DNA of 47,388 nt from Bacteroidia bacterium (GTDB lineage: Bacteria; Bacteroidota; Bacteroidia; SpSt-205): NCBI GenBank assembly GCA_025057135.1, contig JANWXY010000074.1:1-47388 (forward strand), written 5' to 3'. Position 1 is the stretch's first letter. Each line of letters starts with the position of its first letter. Of this stretch, positions 15,965-24,021 are shown one piece after another. The position numbers and the translations under genes are program-made. Under the pieces are notes generated by a model. The model was not told the DNA's origin. It searched no databases and saw only the letters and a list, made by a program, of their open reading frames with translations.

Positions 15965-18577
15965 TCAGCGAAAGCTATCTCTGTTTTGAGCGAAAAACGC
16001 CGCATAATCATGCATTCGCCGCTGAGTGAAGGCTACCCGGAAGTTAGCTTGCGATATGGGGAAAAAATCTTGCGGTGAATGCACACCAAGCTCGGCAAAC
16101 CATGGCTCATTTTCTACGACCTGTATGTACGCAGAGGCACTCCGATAGTCCGGAAACTGCGCTATGTATGCCAGATGGTGAGTGTTATTGTATAGAAAAA
16201 CCGTGAGAGAAAGACGCTGCTCCCCGAAGTTTCGCTCATGGGTACGGGCTAAATGCTGCTTGAGAGCGTCATTCGTAATTTTTTCCTTTGGGACGAGAAG
16301 GATGACAAGGATGGCTTCCCCCTGCCGCTGTTGCAGGACAAACCCACTTGTATTTGCAGAGGCGGCTGAGGTAGATTGAGGAGGGGAAAGGGAGACTTGG
16401 GGATTCGCTTCGGCCACGAGCTGCGTCTGTCCTCTCTCCAACCGCTGCAGCAGCTTTTGCGCTAAGGGCGTACAGGCAGCTTGGGGATACGACTGGATTA
16501 ACTCCCTCAGAACCTGGGTAGCCTTATTAGCATCCCCTACATGCACGTAAGCAGCCGCTACGAGGTAGAGAATAGGTGGCTCAGACGGGGTGCCCTTCCA
16601 GCGCTCACGGGTAGCCTCCGCAAAGCTGATTACACTTAGATACTCGCCTTGCTGGTAGTTATCCAAGATGGCTTGATGGATGTCTAAGTTTGGACTGAGG
16701 GCCATTCTCTCGCGACCTCCGGACAAGATAAGTTTGGCATACTCTGAGGAAGGGTATTTAGTGATAAGTTCTTGCTTGTAAGCTTCTGCTTGAGGGGTGC
16801 CGCTGTGGAGGACATACAAACCATACAGAGCTGGTATTTGGGCCTCGCTGCGATGCGGGAGGCGCTGGCGCAGCCATAAATAGAGACGCTCCGCAGAGTC
16901 TTTTCGCGCAAAAGCCTCCACATACACCTGGGCAAGCATGAGAACCGCCCCAATGAGAGTATCCTCTAAGGCACGCTTTTGAGCGGGGGAGTTCGGTATC
17001 TGAGAAATAAGGCGCTTTTTGAGAGCTGCCATTCGCTGCGGCGTGAGCTGGGCTAAATCATCAGGCATGTCTATTGTAGTAGAGTCAGACGCTTTCCTAA
17101 CCTGAGCACTATCACTGCGACCAGCGAAGTTCGCAGACTTGGTACGGCGCCGCCAGTGATCCTCGTCTGGCCTCTCTCCCCACAGTCTCACAAACTCTTG
17201 TTTTCCATTAGATACCTGTATAGGATTGTCAAAATAAAATCCTCCCCTTCCGCCCATCGAGGCTTGTTGTGAGCCAAAAGAACTACTAAGCGCCATAGAA
17301 GAAGTCTCTTCCTGTCGTCGGGCTTTTTCAGCAGCCCGTCTGGATACCTCATTCTGAATATATGCCTCTACGATACGGTCCTGAGCTTCTGGACCCATTT
17401 CCGCTAAGATGAGCAGGCTATCCGAAGAGCGCATCTTCTCTTTGAGCTGAGCATATTCTTGGAAACGGGCCTGCAGAGCCTTTATTTCGGGCGCCTTGGG
17501 ATGTTTCTCTGGGATGAGAGTGGCTGCGGTGTCAAAGTGCTTCTGAGCGGCAGACAAGTTTTGTAATCTCTCAAAGTAGATTTTCCCTGCCTCATAGTGG
17601 GCTAAGGCCCGTGCAGGAGATTGACCAGCACCGCCAGCCTTTTTATAGGCCATAAGAGCCGCCTCAAACTGACCTTTCTCTGCATACATTTGACCTATGC
17701 GGTAGTAAATCTGATCTCGGTAATCCTCATACTGCGCACTTTGAGCCATCTTTTCTAAACGGCGCACTAACCGCGGGTCCCGCATCCCGCGAATAAGGCT
17801 CAACTGAAACTGCGCCTGAAAAGTCAGCCCATTTGTCGCATTCAACCTGTAAGCCTTACGGAAACACGCTTCTGCAAAAGCAGGCTTGTTCTCGTGAAGG
17901 TAAAGCTGCCCTAAGAGGTAATACCCCCGAGCTCGCCGAAGACGGGTATCTAAGTCCTTTACGCTCCGCTCTAAAAACGGTCGCGCCAGTTCTGGTTGTC
18001 CTTTGGCTATCAGAGCCTGGGCTAAAAGCGCATTCACAGCGGCTTTGTAGGGCTTGAGCTGTTTATGTGGCACGCCCAAAGCCTCAGTTAGTCGCGTCTC
18101 AGCTCTGTAAGGATTGTCTTCTTGAAGAGCTGCATATGCCTGCCACCAATACACCCGAGCTCGGATAGGTGTATGGGGAAAAGCATTCAAAACATAACTG
18201 AAATTCATGTCGGCGTTTGAAAAGTTGCTTCTGAGAACCCAGGTCTGCCCGATTAGAGTTCGGCTATCATCAATATACCGTCCATTTTTGTGCCGGAAGA
18301 TGATAACCTCACATTTTTTAGCCGCTTCCTCTAAGCGAGAATACTGCGCACGAGCGATATTCGGGTCTATGAGCGGATAAATTCGGATAAATCCCTCTGT
18401 GGGGTCGGGGATTTGCCGTTCTATCTCGCGTTGGGCAAGTTTGAACCGCTGCTCTGCATGATAGTAGCCGTTGAAGTAGGAGACGAATGTATGCCAGTTA
18501 CGAGCCAGGGCGTTTTGGCGCTCCGCTCCACACCCGATAAGCCCTAATATCAGTACAAACCCCCATCTCCACCGCAT
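15965..18577 (-). CDS. SprE/PorW-like T9SS lipoprotein with TPR repeats
   Basis: SprE (Flavobacterium) and PorW (Porphyromonas) are outer-membrane-associated TPR lipoproteins needed for type IX secretion. This 870-residue product starts MRWRWGFVLILGLIGCGAE, a lipoprotein signal with Cys16. It then shows the family's diagnostic N-terminal region RNWHTFVSYFNGYYHAEQRF. Helical TPR-like repeats cover about residues 60-400, a low-complexity linker follows, further TPRs run to about 700, and the C-terminal ~110 residues form a conserved domain (VFLYNNTHHLAYIAQFPDY..). ATG 18577 is preferred over a TTG at 18601 because that TTG overlaps a -7 element. The Plug gene two genes upstream supports a T9SS role. 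Confidence 0.85.
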   Translation of the reverse strand: MRWRWGFVLILGLIGCGAERQNALARNWHTFVSYFNGYYHAEQRFKLAQREIERQIPDPTEGFIRIYPLIDPNIARAQYSRLEEAAKKCEVIIFRHKNGRYIDDSRTLIGQTWVLRSNFSNADMNFSYVLNAFPHTPIRARVYWWQAYAALQEDNPYRAETRLTEALGVPHKQLKPYKAAVNALLAQALIAKGQPELARPFLERSVKDLDTRLRRARGYYLLGQLYLHENKPAFAEACFRKAYRLNATNGLTFQAQFQLSLIRGMRDPRLVRRLEKMAQSAQYEDYRDQIYYRIGQMYAEKGQFEAALMAYKKAGGAGQSPARALAHYEAGKIYFERLQNLSAAQKHFDTAATLIPEKHPKAPEIKALQARFQEYAQLKEKMRSSDSLLILAEMGPEAQDRIVEAYIQNEVSRRAAEKARRQEETSSMALSSSFGSQQASMGGRGGFYFDNPIQVSNGKQEFVRLWGERPDEDHWRRRTKSANFAGRSDSAQVRKASDSTTIDMPDDLAQLTPQRMAALKKRLISQIPNSPAQKRALEDTLIGAVLMLAQVYVEAFARKDSAERLYLWLRQRLPHRSEAQIPALYGLYVLHSGTPQAEAYKQELITKYPSSEYAKLILSGGRERMALSPNLDIHQAILDNYQQGEYLSVISFAEATRERWKGTPSEPPILYLVAAAYVHVGDANKATQVLRELIQSYPQAACTPLAQKLLQRLERGQTQLVAEANPQVSLSPPQSTSAASANTSGFVLQQRQGEAILVILLVPKEKITNDALKQHLARTHERNFGEQRLSLTVFLYNNTHHLAYIAQFPDYRSASAYIQVVENEPWFAELGVHSPQDFFPISQANFRVAFTQRRMHDYAAFFAQNRDSFR

Positions 18578-18598
18578 GAAGAGAGACTTAGATATAGA

Positions 18599-18606
18599 CA
18601 AAAATA
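18599..18606 (-). promoter_or_regulatory. -7 promoter element TATTTTTG of the SprE-like gene
   Basis: Exact TAnnTTTG match in the 58-bp gap between the DUF2752 stop and the SprE ATG. It leaves 21 nt to ATG 18577, the longest predicted leader in this set. Confidence 0.45.
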
Positions 18607-18614
18607 AGTATTCA

Positions 18615-18627
18615 CCGCCGAAGGCGG
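18615..18627 (-). terminator. small GC hairpin after the DUF2752 gene
   Basis: On the minus strand CCGCC-TTC-GGCGG is a 5-bp stem with a 3-nt loop, followed by an AT-rich stretch ending TTATTTTTG. It is 9 bp after the DUF2752 stop and directly before the SprE promoter, so it could separate the two units. Confidence 0.4.
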
Positions 18628-18635
18628 CGAGGGCA

Positions 18636-18965
18636 TCACACAGAAGCCTTAGATGCTCCTGTGCGGCTTTTCCAGTAAGAATAAAGCCAGAGAAGGTTTT
18701 TCACCCATATCCAACCTAAAATGGGCACGGCTAAAAGTACCAGTGGATTATATTCCAGGGCCCTTTCCCACTCCAGATGCAAGAAGTGCTGAGTAGCTCG
18801 GGTCAAGCCACATCCAGGGCAGTCTACGTCTGTGAGATTTTTGAATACGCAGAGCGTCGGACCCTTATCAAAGAAGTCTGCGGGGAGTAGAATCAATACC
18901 CCCGGCAAGACAAGCAGGATAATCCTCAGACTATATTCTAAGTGCCGATTCATCATGGGCAGCAT
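18636..18965 (-). CDS. DUF2752 membrane protein
   Basis: DUF2752 proteins are small integral membrane proteins of unknown function. The 109-residue protein has a first membrane segment near residues 12-27, then the family signature DVDCPGCGLTRATQHFLHLEW (about 46-66). A second membrane segment lies near 73-93. Three cysteines are present, two of them in CPGC. The ATG at 18965 overlaps the Plug stop codon as TAATG, so translation is probably coupled. Its placement between Plug and SprE-like genes hints at an envelope role, but that is inference. Confidence 0.85.
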   Translation of the reverse strand: MLPMMNRHLEYSLRIILLVLPGVLILLPADFFDKGPTLCVFKNLTDVDCPGCGLTRATQHFLHLEWERALEYNPLVLLAVPILGWIWVKNLLWLYSYWKSRTGASKASV

Positions 18966-20224
18966 TAGTTTATCCAGTGATGACCAACGACGCGGTCCTC
19001 CCGATCGGTGAAGCCCCGATAGACCGCGATAATAGTATAGGTATTTTCCGCCTCAAAGTAAGAGCCTTCTACAGAGTCAGAGTCAAAAGCATTTTTTTTC
19101 TCATCCCAGAGGGCATATAAATAGTCATACACCCCCTGCTTGAGAAGGATGCGACGGCGATATTCAGCTGCCTCTTTATCATAATATAGCTCAAATCGGC
19201 TGTCAGGGGACCACTGCATAAAGCTACCGACGACATATAAAGGTTTAGAATAAGGCGTCGCTGCCTGAAGCCGAAACTCTACCCAGAAGTAATCGCCCTG
19301 CGTCGCAGCCATATCATCGCGCCCCATCCACTGACGACTGGTATCCATACCTACATCTTGTATTTGAATGATAAAACGACCATTTAGGTCGATCTGCCGT
19401 GTATACGCTAAACCCGCCCTCGGACGCTCAGGCACAAGTAAAATGACGATACCCGTATCTGACCACAGGGTTCTCTCCACCTGAAAGCTGCGCCGTCGCA
19501 ACAGAGACCGCAAATCTAACATCCGAAATTCCACGCCAGCCGACATATCTAAGGCAGGCTGAAACAAATACTCCATATAGTCTGAATGTAGAAATGTTGG
19601 TTTTAGCTCTGTGCGTGCATTATCCCAGCGAGCATTCTGTAGAAGTATGCAGCTAAACTCCTGATACATTTGAGCGCTTCGCAGCTGAGTAGGGAAAACC
19701 TTGAAAGCTATAGTTTGTAGCCCTTGGCGAGCACCAGTCACGACCTGAGCACTCTGCAGGTTAGGCAATATACGAACAAGATTCTCCACTACATAGAAGC
19801 GTCGCCTTAGCACTAAGCGTGAGGGTTCTCTTTCACGAAATACCTCTATGACATAAAATCCGCTGCGCATGAAGCGGTTTTCCATGCGATACAGATAATG
19901 TATGTAAGGTATCCGGGTATTGTATGCAGGAGAAAAGTCCGTGATACGGTCTTGGGGATAGCCATTCCAGTATTCCGCTACGGGCAAAGTGGAGGGCTGC
20001 CAATTTTTATTGCACAAATACACCCGCACCCACAAATCCGAGGGTACCTCCACGCCTACTTCGTCAAACTCTAAGGTGAGATACTGATTCTCCCCTAAAC
20101 CTAAATACGGAAAGCTGAGCGTGTTATTCCCACGATAAAACTGGAGGGAGTATACCTGAGGCTCCGCAATCGTGTCTCGGAGCTGGGCGAAAACTATATT
20201 CACAAAGAGAATGTGAAGCCTCAT
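18965..20224 (-). CDS. T9SS Plug-like protein (DUF5103)
   Basis: DUF5103 proteins include the Plug that seals the SprA translocon of the type IX secretion system in Flavobacterium johnsoniae. The 419-residue product has a signal peptide (MRLHILFVNIVFAQ). It then shows the family pattern YLTLEFDEVG, WVRVYLCNKNWQPSTL, EYWNGYPQDRITDFSPAYNT, IHYLYRM and the RRRFYVVE end of the first domain (about residues 120-130). The later part (YFWVEFRL.., LLKQGVYDYLYALWDE) matches the C-terminal Ig-like domain. The start is set at ATG 20224, 5 nt after a -7-like TATCTTTA; the open frame runs to 20272. It is coupled to the DUF2752 gene. Confidence 0.85.
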   Translation of the reverse strand: MRLHILFVNIVFAQLRDTIAEPQVYSLQFYRGNNTLSFPYLGLGENQYLTLEFDEVGVEVPSDLWVRVYLCNKNWQPSTLPVAEYWNGYPQDRITDFSPAYNTRIPYIHYLYRMENRFMRSGFYVIEVFREREPSRLVLRRRFYVVENLVRILPNLQSAQVVTGARQGLQTIAFKVFPTQLRSAQMYQEFSCILLQNARWDNARTELKPTFLHSDYMEYLFQPALDMSAGVEFRMLDLRSLLRRRSFQVERTLWSDTGIVILLVPERPRAGLAYTRQIDLNGRFIIQIQDVGMDTSRQWMGRDDMAATQGDYFWVEFRLQAATPYSKPLYVVGSFMQWSPDSRFELYYDKEAAEYRRRILLKQGVYDYLYALWDEKKNAFDSDSVEGSYFEAENTYTIIAVYRGFTDREDRVVGHHWIN

Positions 20225-20229
20225 CCGAA

Positions 20230-20237
20230 TAAAGATA
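20230..20237 (-). promoter_or_regulatory. -7-like element TATCTTTA of the Plug-DUF2752 unit
   Basis: One mismatch to TAnnTTTG, 5 nt before ATG 20224. It supports this start over the longer frame. Confidence 0.45.
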
Positions 20238-20301
20238 ATACACGGAGCACCATTTCTAATGAGCATACTCAACGACGGAGTTTCAGACCTCTAAAGAGAA
20301 G

Positions 20302-20334
20302 GAGTGCGCCAGAATATATAAAGCTGGCGCACTC
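20302..20334. terminator. perfect 11-bp hairpin between cargo and Plug genes
   Basis: GAGTGCGCCAG pairs perfectly with CTGGCGCACTC around an 11-nt AT-rich loop. It lies 68 bp upstream of the Plug -7-like element and about 80 bp beyond the cargo stop. It could be a second terminator or an RNA end structure; no T-run follows. Confidence 0.55.
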
Positions 20335-20389
20335 AGCCATTATACCAACCCAAGCTCAAGGCAGAGCATTCTAAACTCTCCTCCAAAAT

Positions 20390-20409
20390 CCCCTGAACCC
20401 TCTCAGGGG
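20390..20409 (-). terminator. probable terminator of the large T9SS cargo gene
   Basis: On the minus strand CCCCTGA-GAGGGT-TCAGGGG forms a 7-bp stem 3 nt past the stop codon and is followed by ATTTTGG. Confidence 0.55.
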
Positions 20410-20412
20410 TAC

Positions 20413-23400
20413 CTACTCTATCATCAGCCGTTCTCGCAGAAATCTTTCCCCCTGTTGAACCTCTATTAGATAAATACCCGTAGGCAAGGCAGGAAGCTTC
20501 ATATTATGCGGCTCTTTACTTCTGAGAGCGCACCTCTCCAGAAGCAAGAGCTGACCGCGCAGGTCATATAGCCTAACTTCTGCCTGACCGGAAAATTCCG
20601 AGCGTATCTGGAGCATATCATGTGCAGGGTTCGGATATACTCTGAGGGTGCCCGAGCTCCCGCTCAGGATTTTAGTAGTGGGCGTGTGGAGGATTAAGGT
20701 CAAGTAGATCGTATCAACTTTCTGACAAGTGCCATTCTGACTAATCAATATGACGGTATCAGCGGTCTGACCAGGCACGTAGCACTCTTGATGAGGTCCT
20801 GAGCCAGTATAGATTACATCGTTGATGACCCATGTGTAAGTGTATCCCGAAAGTACTGGGGAAGGTTGATACTGTATGCAGACTGTACCCGTATCTTCTA
20901 TCTCTACAAAGCTACCATGAGGATAGGGACTGCCATTGACCAGTATATCATCTACGACTGGAAGCGAATCTGCGAGTATATAGACTGTGTCGCGTGGGAC
21001 AGAGGTTGTCGGAGCGCATAAAGATAGATTGGCAGAACGCAGCTCTACCACGACGGTATTTATGCCTGGTCTATTGATAAGGGCGACATATTGAGGCCCT
21101 GTCACGCCGGAAATCTGCGTACCATTCAAGTACCATACATGGGTTATGGCGGGATTCGTGATTCCAGTATTTAGAGTATCGCGAGTAACGGCTCCACGCC
21201 AACATACCCGGCTGGTGTCATAAGCAAAGAATGGAGGCGAAGGCAAGGCAGGCAAACTACCTGGATCAAATCGGAATTCCTGAACATTGAGCACAAAAGG
21301 TCCTGTCGCAGAAGAATAGCCCTCTACTACGATAATCAGAGTATCTCCTGCGGCTAAACGCATACCACCTCGGTAGGGACTATATACAGCCGATGCACCC
21401 GATGCCGAAGGATCATGATAAATATCCAGTGCTGCTTGCCATATAGTATTGGAAGAGCCGCACCTACCACCATCTGTATAGAGCGTGCGTCCCGTGGGTC
21501 TATGAATAACATGGAGATACAAATCATTACCTGAGCCGAAGCTCGTAGAGTTGCAAGTGGAAACGCGGATGGAGTCTAAGCAAGCACGAAGAATGTACAT
21601 GTAAAATACATCCGCTGAGGATTGATTACCCGGTCCTGTGTAGGTGTTCGTAAAGGGGGCGAGGTTGTTTCCATTCACGGTAGTGTCCGTTCTATTTGGG
21701 TCCCGAGGGGTAATGTCAAGGGGGTCTAAAATAGTATTACCCGTAGCCGTAGCGGTCAAAACCACGACGTTGGAGTACTCTGGGCTGCCAGAACATCCAG
21801 AAGGAGGTAGAGCCGCCAGTCTGATATAATAAGTCCCCGGAGCGGTCGGAGTGTAAGTGAAAGTTGGACCTGAGTAGGAAGCGATGACATTCCACCCACC
21901 AGAAGCGCTTGAATCCTGCCACTGCGCAGGGAGACTGACTGTGCCAGAAACCGTTATAGTGAAAGGGGTATTTGCAGGTTGGCTGGTAGTCGCCGCGGAT
22001 ATGCTTCCCACATTGAGAGAAGAAGGACATGTAGCTGTACCATTTGCAACATTAGAGGTATCATTCTGGAGACCTGGACAAGTCTGGTGATAGCGCGCCA
22101 CCCGAGCTACGATACGAAAGTCATATGTTCCAGCCTGAGAAGGCGTATAAGTGATAGAGGAGGAAGAGTACGGCTGGAGGGTCGTCCATGGTCCTCCATT
22201 GATGGAGATTTGCCATTCTGCGGGGTGAGTAACAGTACCGCTGGCAGTAATAGTAAAAGCTTGAATGCCCGCTGTCACACTCGCAGGCGAAATGCTTATA
22301 CTACCGGCACTGATTGAAGAAGGACAAGGAGGAACAGGCATTTCATCAGCTCCAATATCAGAAGCGCTTGGCGTACCCGTACCACGGGCTTCGCCATCTA
22401 TGTCTATGTTTATATTCACTGGCGTGGTGATAACCGCTCCCCCACCTTCCAAGGGAAGCTCAGCTGCGGATAAAGGCAGATGCAGGTCCGTATTAGATAA
22501 AAACGGCAGAGCATTCGAAAGCTGGATGCTATTCTGCTCACGGCCACCACCCACAGCTGAACGCCAAGCTGTAAGAGTAGCATAGCGTGTAGTTCCGAGA
22601 GCCCCGACGAACGCATACCCAGACCCGTTAGCGTTGCTTACATAATATGCATTATTATCTAACTCCGCAAATACACTCCCACTACTCCCGCCATATGCAA
22701 TGGCCACAGTGGTTCTATTAGCAGTGGGGGAGCCTGCGGGCGTCTGAGTGTTTTGAAAAATATTATTTCTCACATACACCCCACCGGTAATCCCGGAAGA
22801 GATAGCTAAACAGCTCGGTGTGGATGTAGTGGGAGGCGATGTAGTAGGGGGAACGCCGTACATATGAATAGAGTTGTGATACACGTATATTCCCGCATTT
22901 GCAGAACTTCCCCTCAATATAATCCCATAAGCATTCCATGTACCTGCTGGCGAACTCCAACCATCCGCCAAAATCCCAGCGATGAAGTTGTTGTATATGT
23001 AGATATTAGCTCCTGTCAAGTTACCGATATATACTCGGATTCCATTTGCATCCCATTCCCCCGTCCCTTGGTATTCTATGGTATGAATCCAATTTCTGGC
23101 AATATGGGTATTTACACAAGGTTCAGCCGTAGGAGAAGTACTGGCACCAGGCGCTGCTCCTAACAAGATACCAGTAAAGCCGTAATAGGTATCACTTTGG
23201 GCATTGAATATCGTATCCCTCTCTATGGTCAGTCCATCCTGATGAGCTGCTACAATGCCGGATCTATAGTCACCTCCCCCACCCCAGCTGCGCACGAGGT
23301 TCGGATGACCTATTTTACATCTACGGATAGCGTTGTTTACATCTCTATTAGTGGCGGAAGCCCCATACAGAATGATACCTTCCTGAACCCGATATACCCA

Positions 23401-23994
23401 GCAGCCCTCTATGATATTGTTATTGTTGCCTCCCGTGGGGGCTGCGCCTGGGAATGTACTCGCTCCACCGAGATAAACCCCCACCCGAGTAAGGTCTTTA
23501 CTTCCTCCATCTACCTCTATGTTTTGAATCCTGATATTCTGGCAAGGATTAGAAGCGGTAGGAATGAGCCCTATCACACCCAATCCAGTAGCTGCGGTTC
23601 CAACCTTGAAACGGATGAGTCGATTGGGCCCTCCATCTACGATGAAGTTTCTGATCCCATTCAACCTCAGCACAAACCGTTCTGAAGGTGTCGGGGATGG
23701 ATCCAACGATATCTCAGCTATGGTGGTCCTGTCAGAAGCCACGGTTAGGGTCACGGTGTGATTATTCATCCCCGGGTAAGGATTCACTATCAGTGGCGAA
23801 GTATAACTACCCTCCCCTGTGTAGTTGGAAAGTATCTCAAAAACAACGTTTCCACTAATCCCTTGGCTGTTGAGCGCAGCGATGGCGTCCGTAACGGTAG
23901 GATAGTTTCCCCCAGGACCGATAGTATAAGTCCCATTCAGCTGAGCCCACACCAAGGAGCAGCCCAAGAGAGCGAGATATCCGTGCTTTTTCAT
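20413..23994 (-). CDS. large secreted beta-helix protein with T9SS type A sorting domain
   Basis: This 1193-residue protein is predicted to be secreted through the type IX system and anchored at or released from the cell surface. The signal peptide is MKKHGYLALLGCSLVWAQ. Next comes a Bacteroidota-type opening (GTYTIGPGGNYPTVTDAIAALN) and a right-handed parallel beta-helix rich in Asn and Gly to about residue 550. Two tandem ~98-residue Ig-like modules start CPSSISAGS and CPSSLNVGS (DNA about 22326-21740). A longer adhesion-like region follows. The last ~75 residues are the sorting domain (LRVYPNPAHDMLQIRS.. LPTGIYLIEV). There is no catalytic motif I can name, so adhesin, matrix protein or glycan-binding protein are all possible. 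The ATG is 8 nt after a -7-like TAAACTTG. Confidence 0.88.
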   Translation of the reverse strand: MKKHGYLALLGCSLVWAQLNGTYTIGPGGNYPTVTDAIAALNSQGISGNVVFEILSNYTGEGSYTSPLIVNPYPGMNNHTVTLTVASDRTTIAEISLDPSPTPSERFVLRLNGIRNFIVDGGPNRLIRFKVGTAATGLGVIGLIPTASNPCQNIRIQNIEVDGGSKDLTRVGVYLGGASTFPGAAPTGGNNNNIIEGCWVYRVQEGIILYGASATNRDVNNAIRRCKIGHPNLVRSWGGGGDYRSGIVAAHQDGLTIERDTIFNAQSDTYYGFTGILLGAAPGASTSPTAEPCVNTHIARNWIHTIEYQGTGEWDANGIRVYIGNLTGANIYIYNNFIAGILADGWSSPAGTWNAYGIILRGSSANAGIYVYHNSIHMYGVPPTTSPPTTSTPSCLAISSGITGGVYVRNNIFQNTQTPAGSPTANRTTVAIAYGGSSGSVFAELDNNAYYVSNANGSGYAFVGALGTTRYATLTAWRSAVGGGREQNSIQLSNALPFLSNTDLHLPLSAAELPLEGGGAVITTPVNINIDIDGEARGTGTPSASDIGADEMPVPPCPSSISAGSISISPASVTAGIQAFTITASGTVTHPAEWQISINGGPWTTLQPYSSSSITYTPSQAGTYDFRIVARVARYHQTCPGLQNDTSNVANGTATCPSSLNVGSISAATTSQPANTPFTITVSGTVSLPAQWQDSSASGGWNVIASYSGPTFTYTPTAPGTYYIRLAALPPSGCSGSPEYSNVVVLTATATGNTILDPLDITPRDPNRTDTTVNGNNLAPFTNTYTGPGNQSSADVFYMYILRACLDSIRVSTCNSTSFGSGNDLYLHVIHRPTGRTLYTDGGRCGSSNTIWQAALDIYHDPSASGASAVYSPYRGGMRLAAGDTLIIVVEGYSSATGPFVLNVQEFRFDPGSLPALPSPPFFAYDTSRVCWRGAVTRDTLNTGITNPAITHVWYLNGTQISGVTGPQYVALINRPGINTVVVELRSANLSLCAPTTSVPRDTVYILADSLPVVDDILVNGSPYPHGSFVEIEDTGTVCIQYQPSPVLSGYTYTWVINDVIYTGSGPHQECYVPGQTADTVILISQNGTCQKVDTIYLTLILHTPTTKILSGSSGTLRVYPNPAHDMLQIRSEFSGQAEVRLYDLRGQLLLLERCALRSKEPHNMKLPALPTGIYLIEVQQGERFLRERLMIE

Positions 23995-24002
23995 ACGCGA
24001 TA

Positions 24003-24010
24003 CAAGTTTA
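24003..24010 (-). promoter_or_regulatory. -7-like element TAAACTTG of the cargo gene
   Basis: One mismatch to TAnnTTTG, 8 nt before ATG 23994, in the 27-bp gap after tyrS. Confidence 0.4.
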
Positions 24011-24021
24011 GCAAATAGTCC

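Noticed and set aside
23197-23685. 162-codon plus-strand reading frame inside the large cargo gene
   Set aside because: It is antisense to the beta-helix repeats, has no promoter element or recognisable domain, and its composition mirrors the Asn/Gly-rich sense strand.
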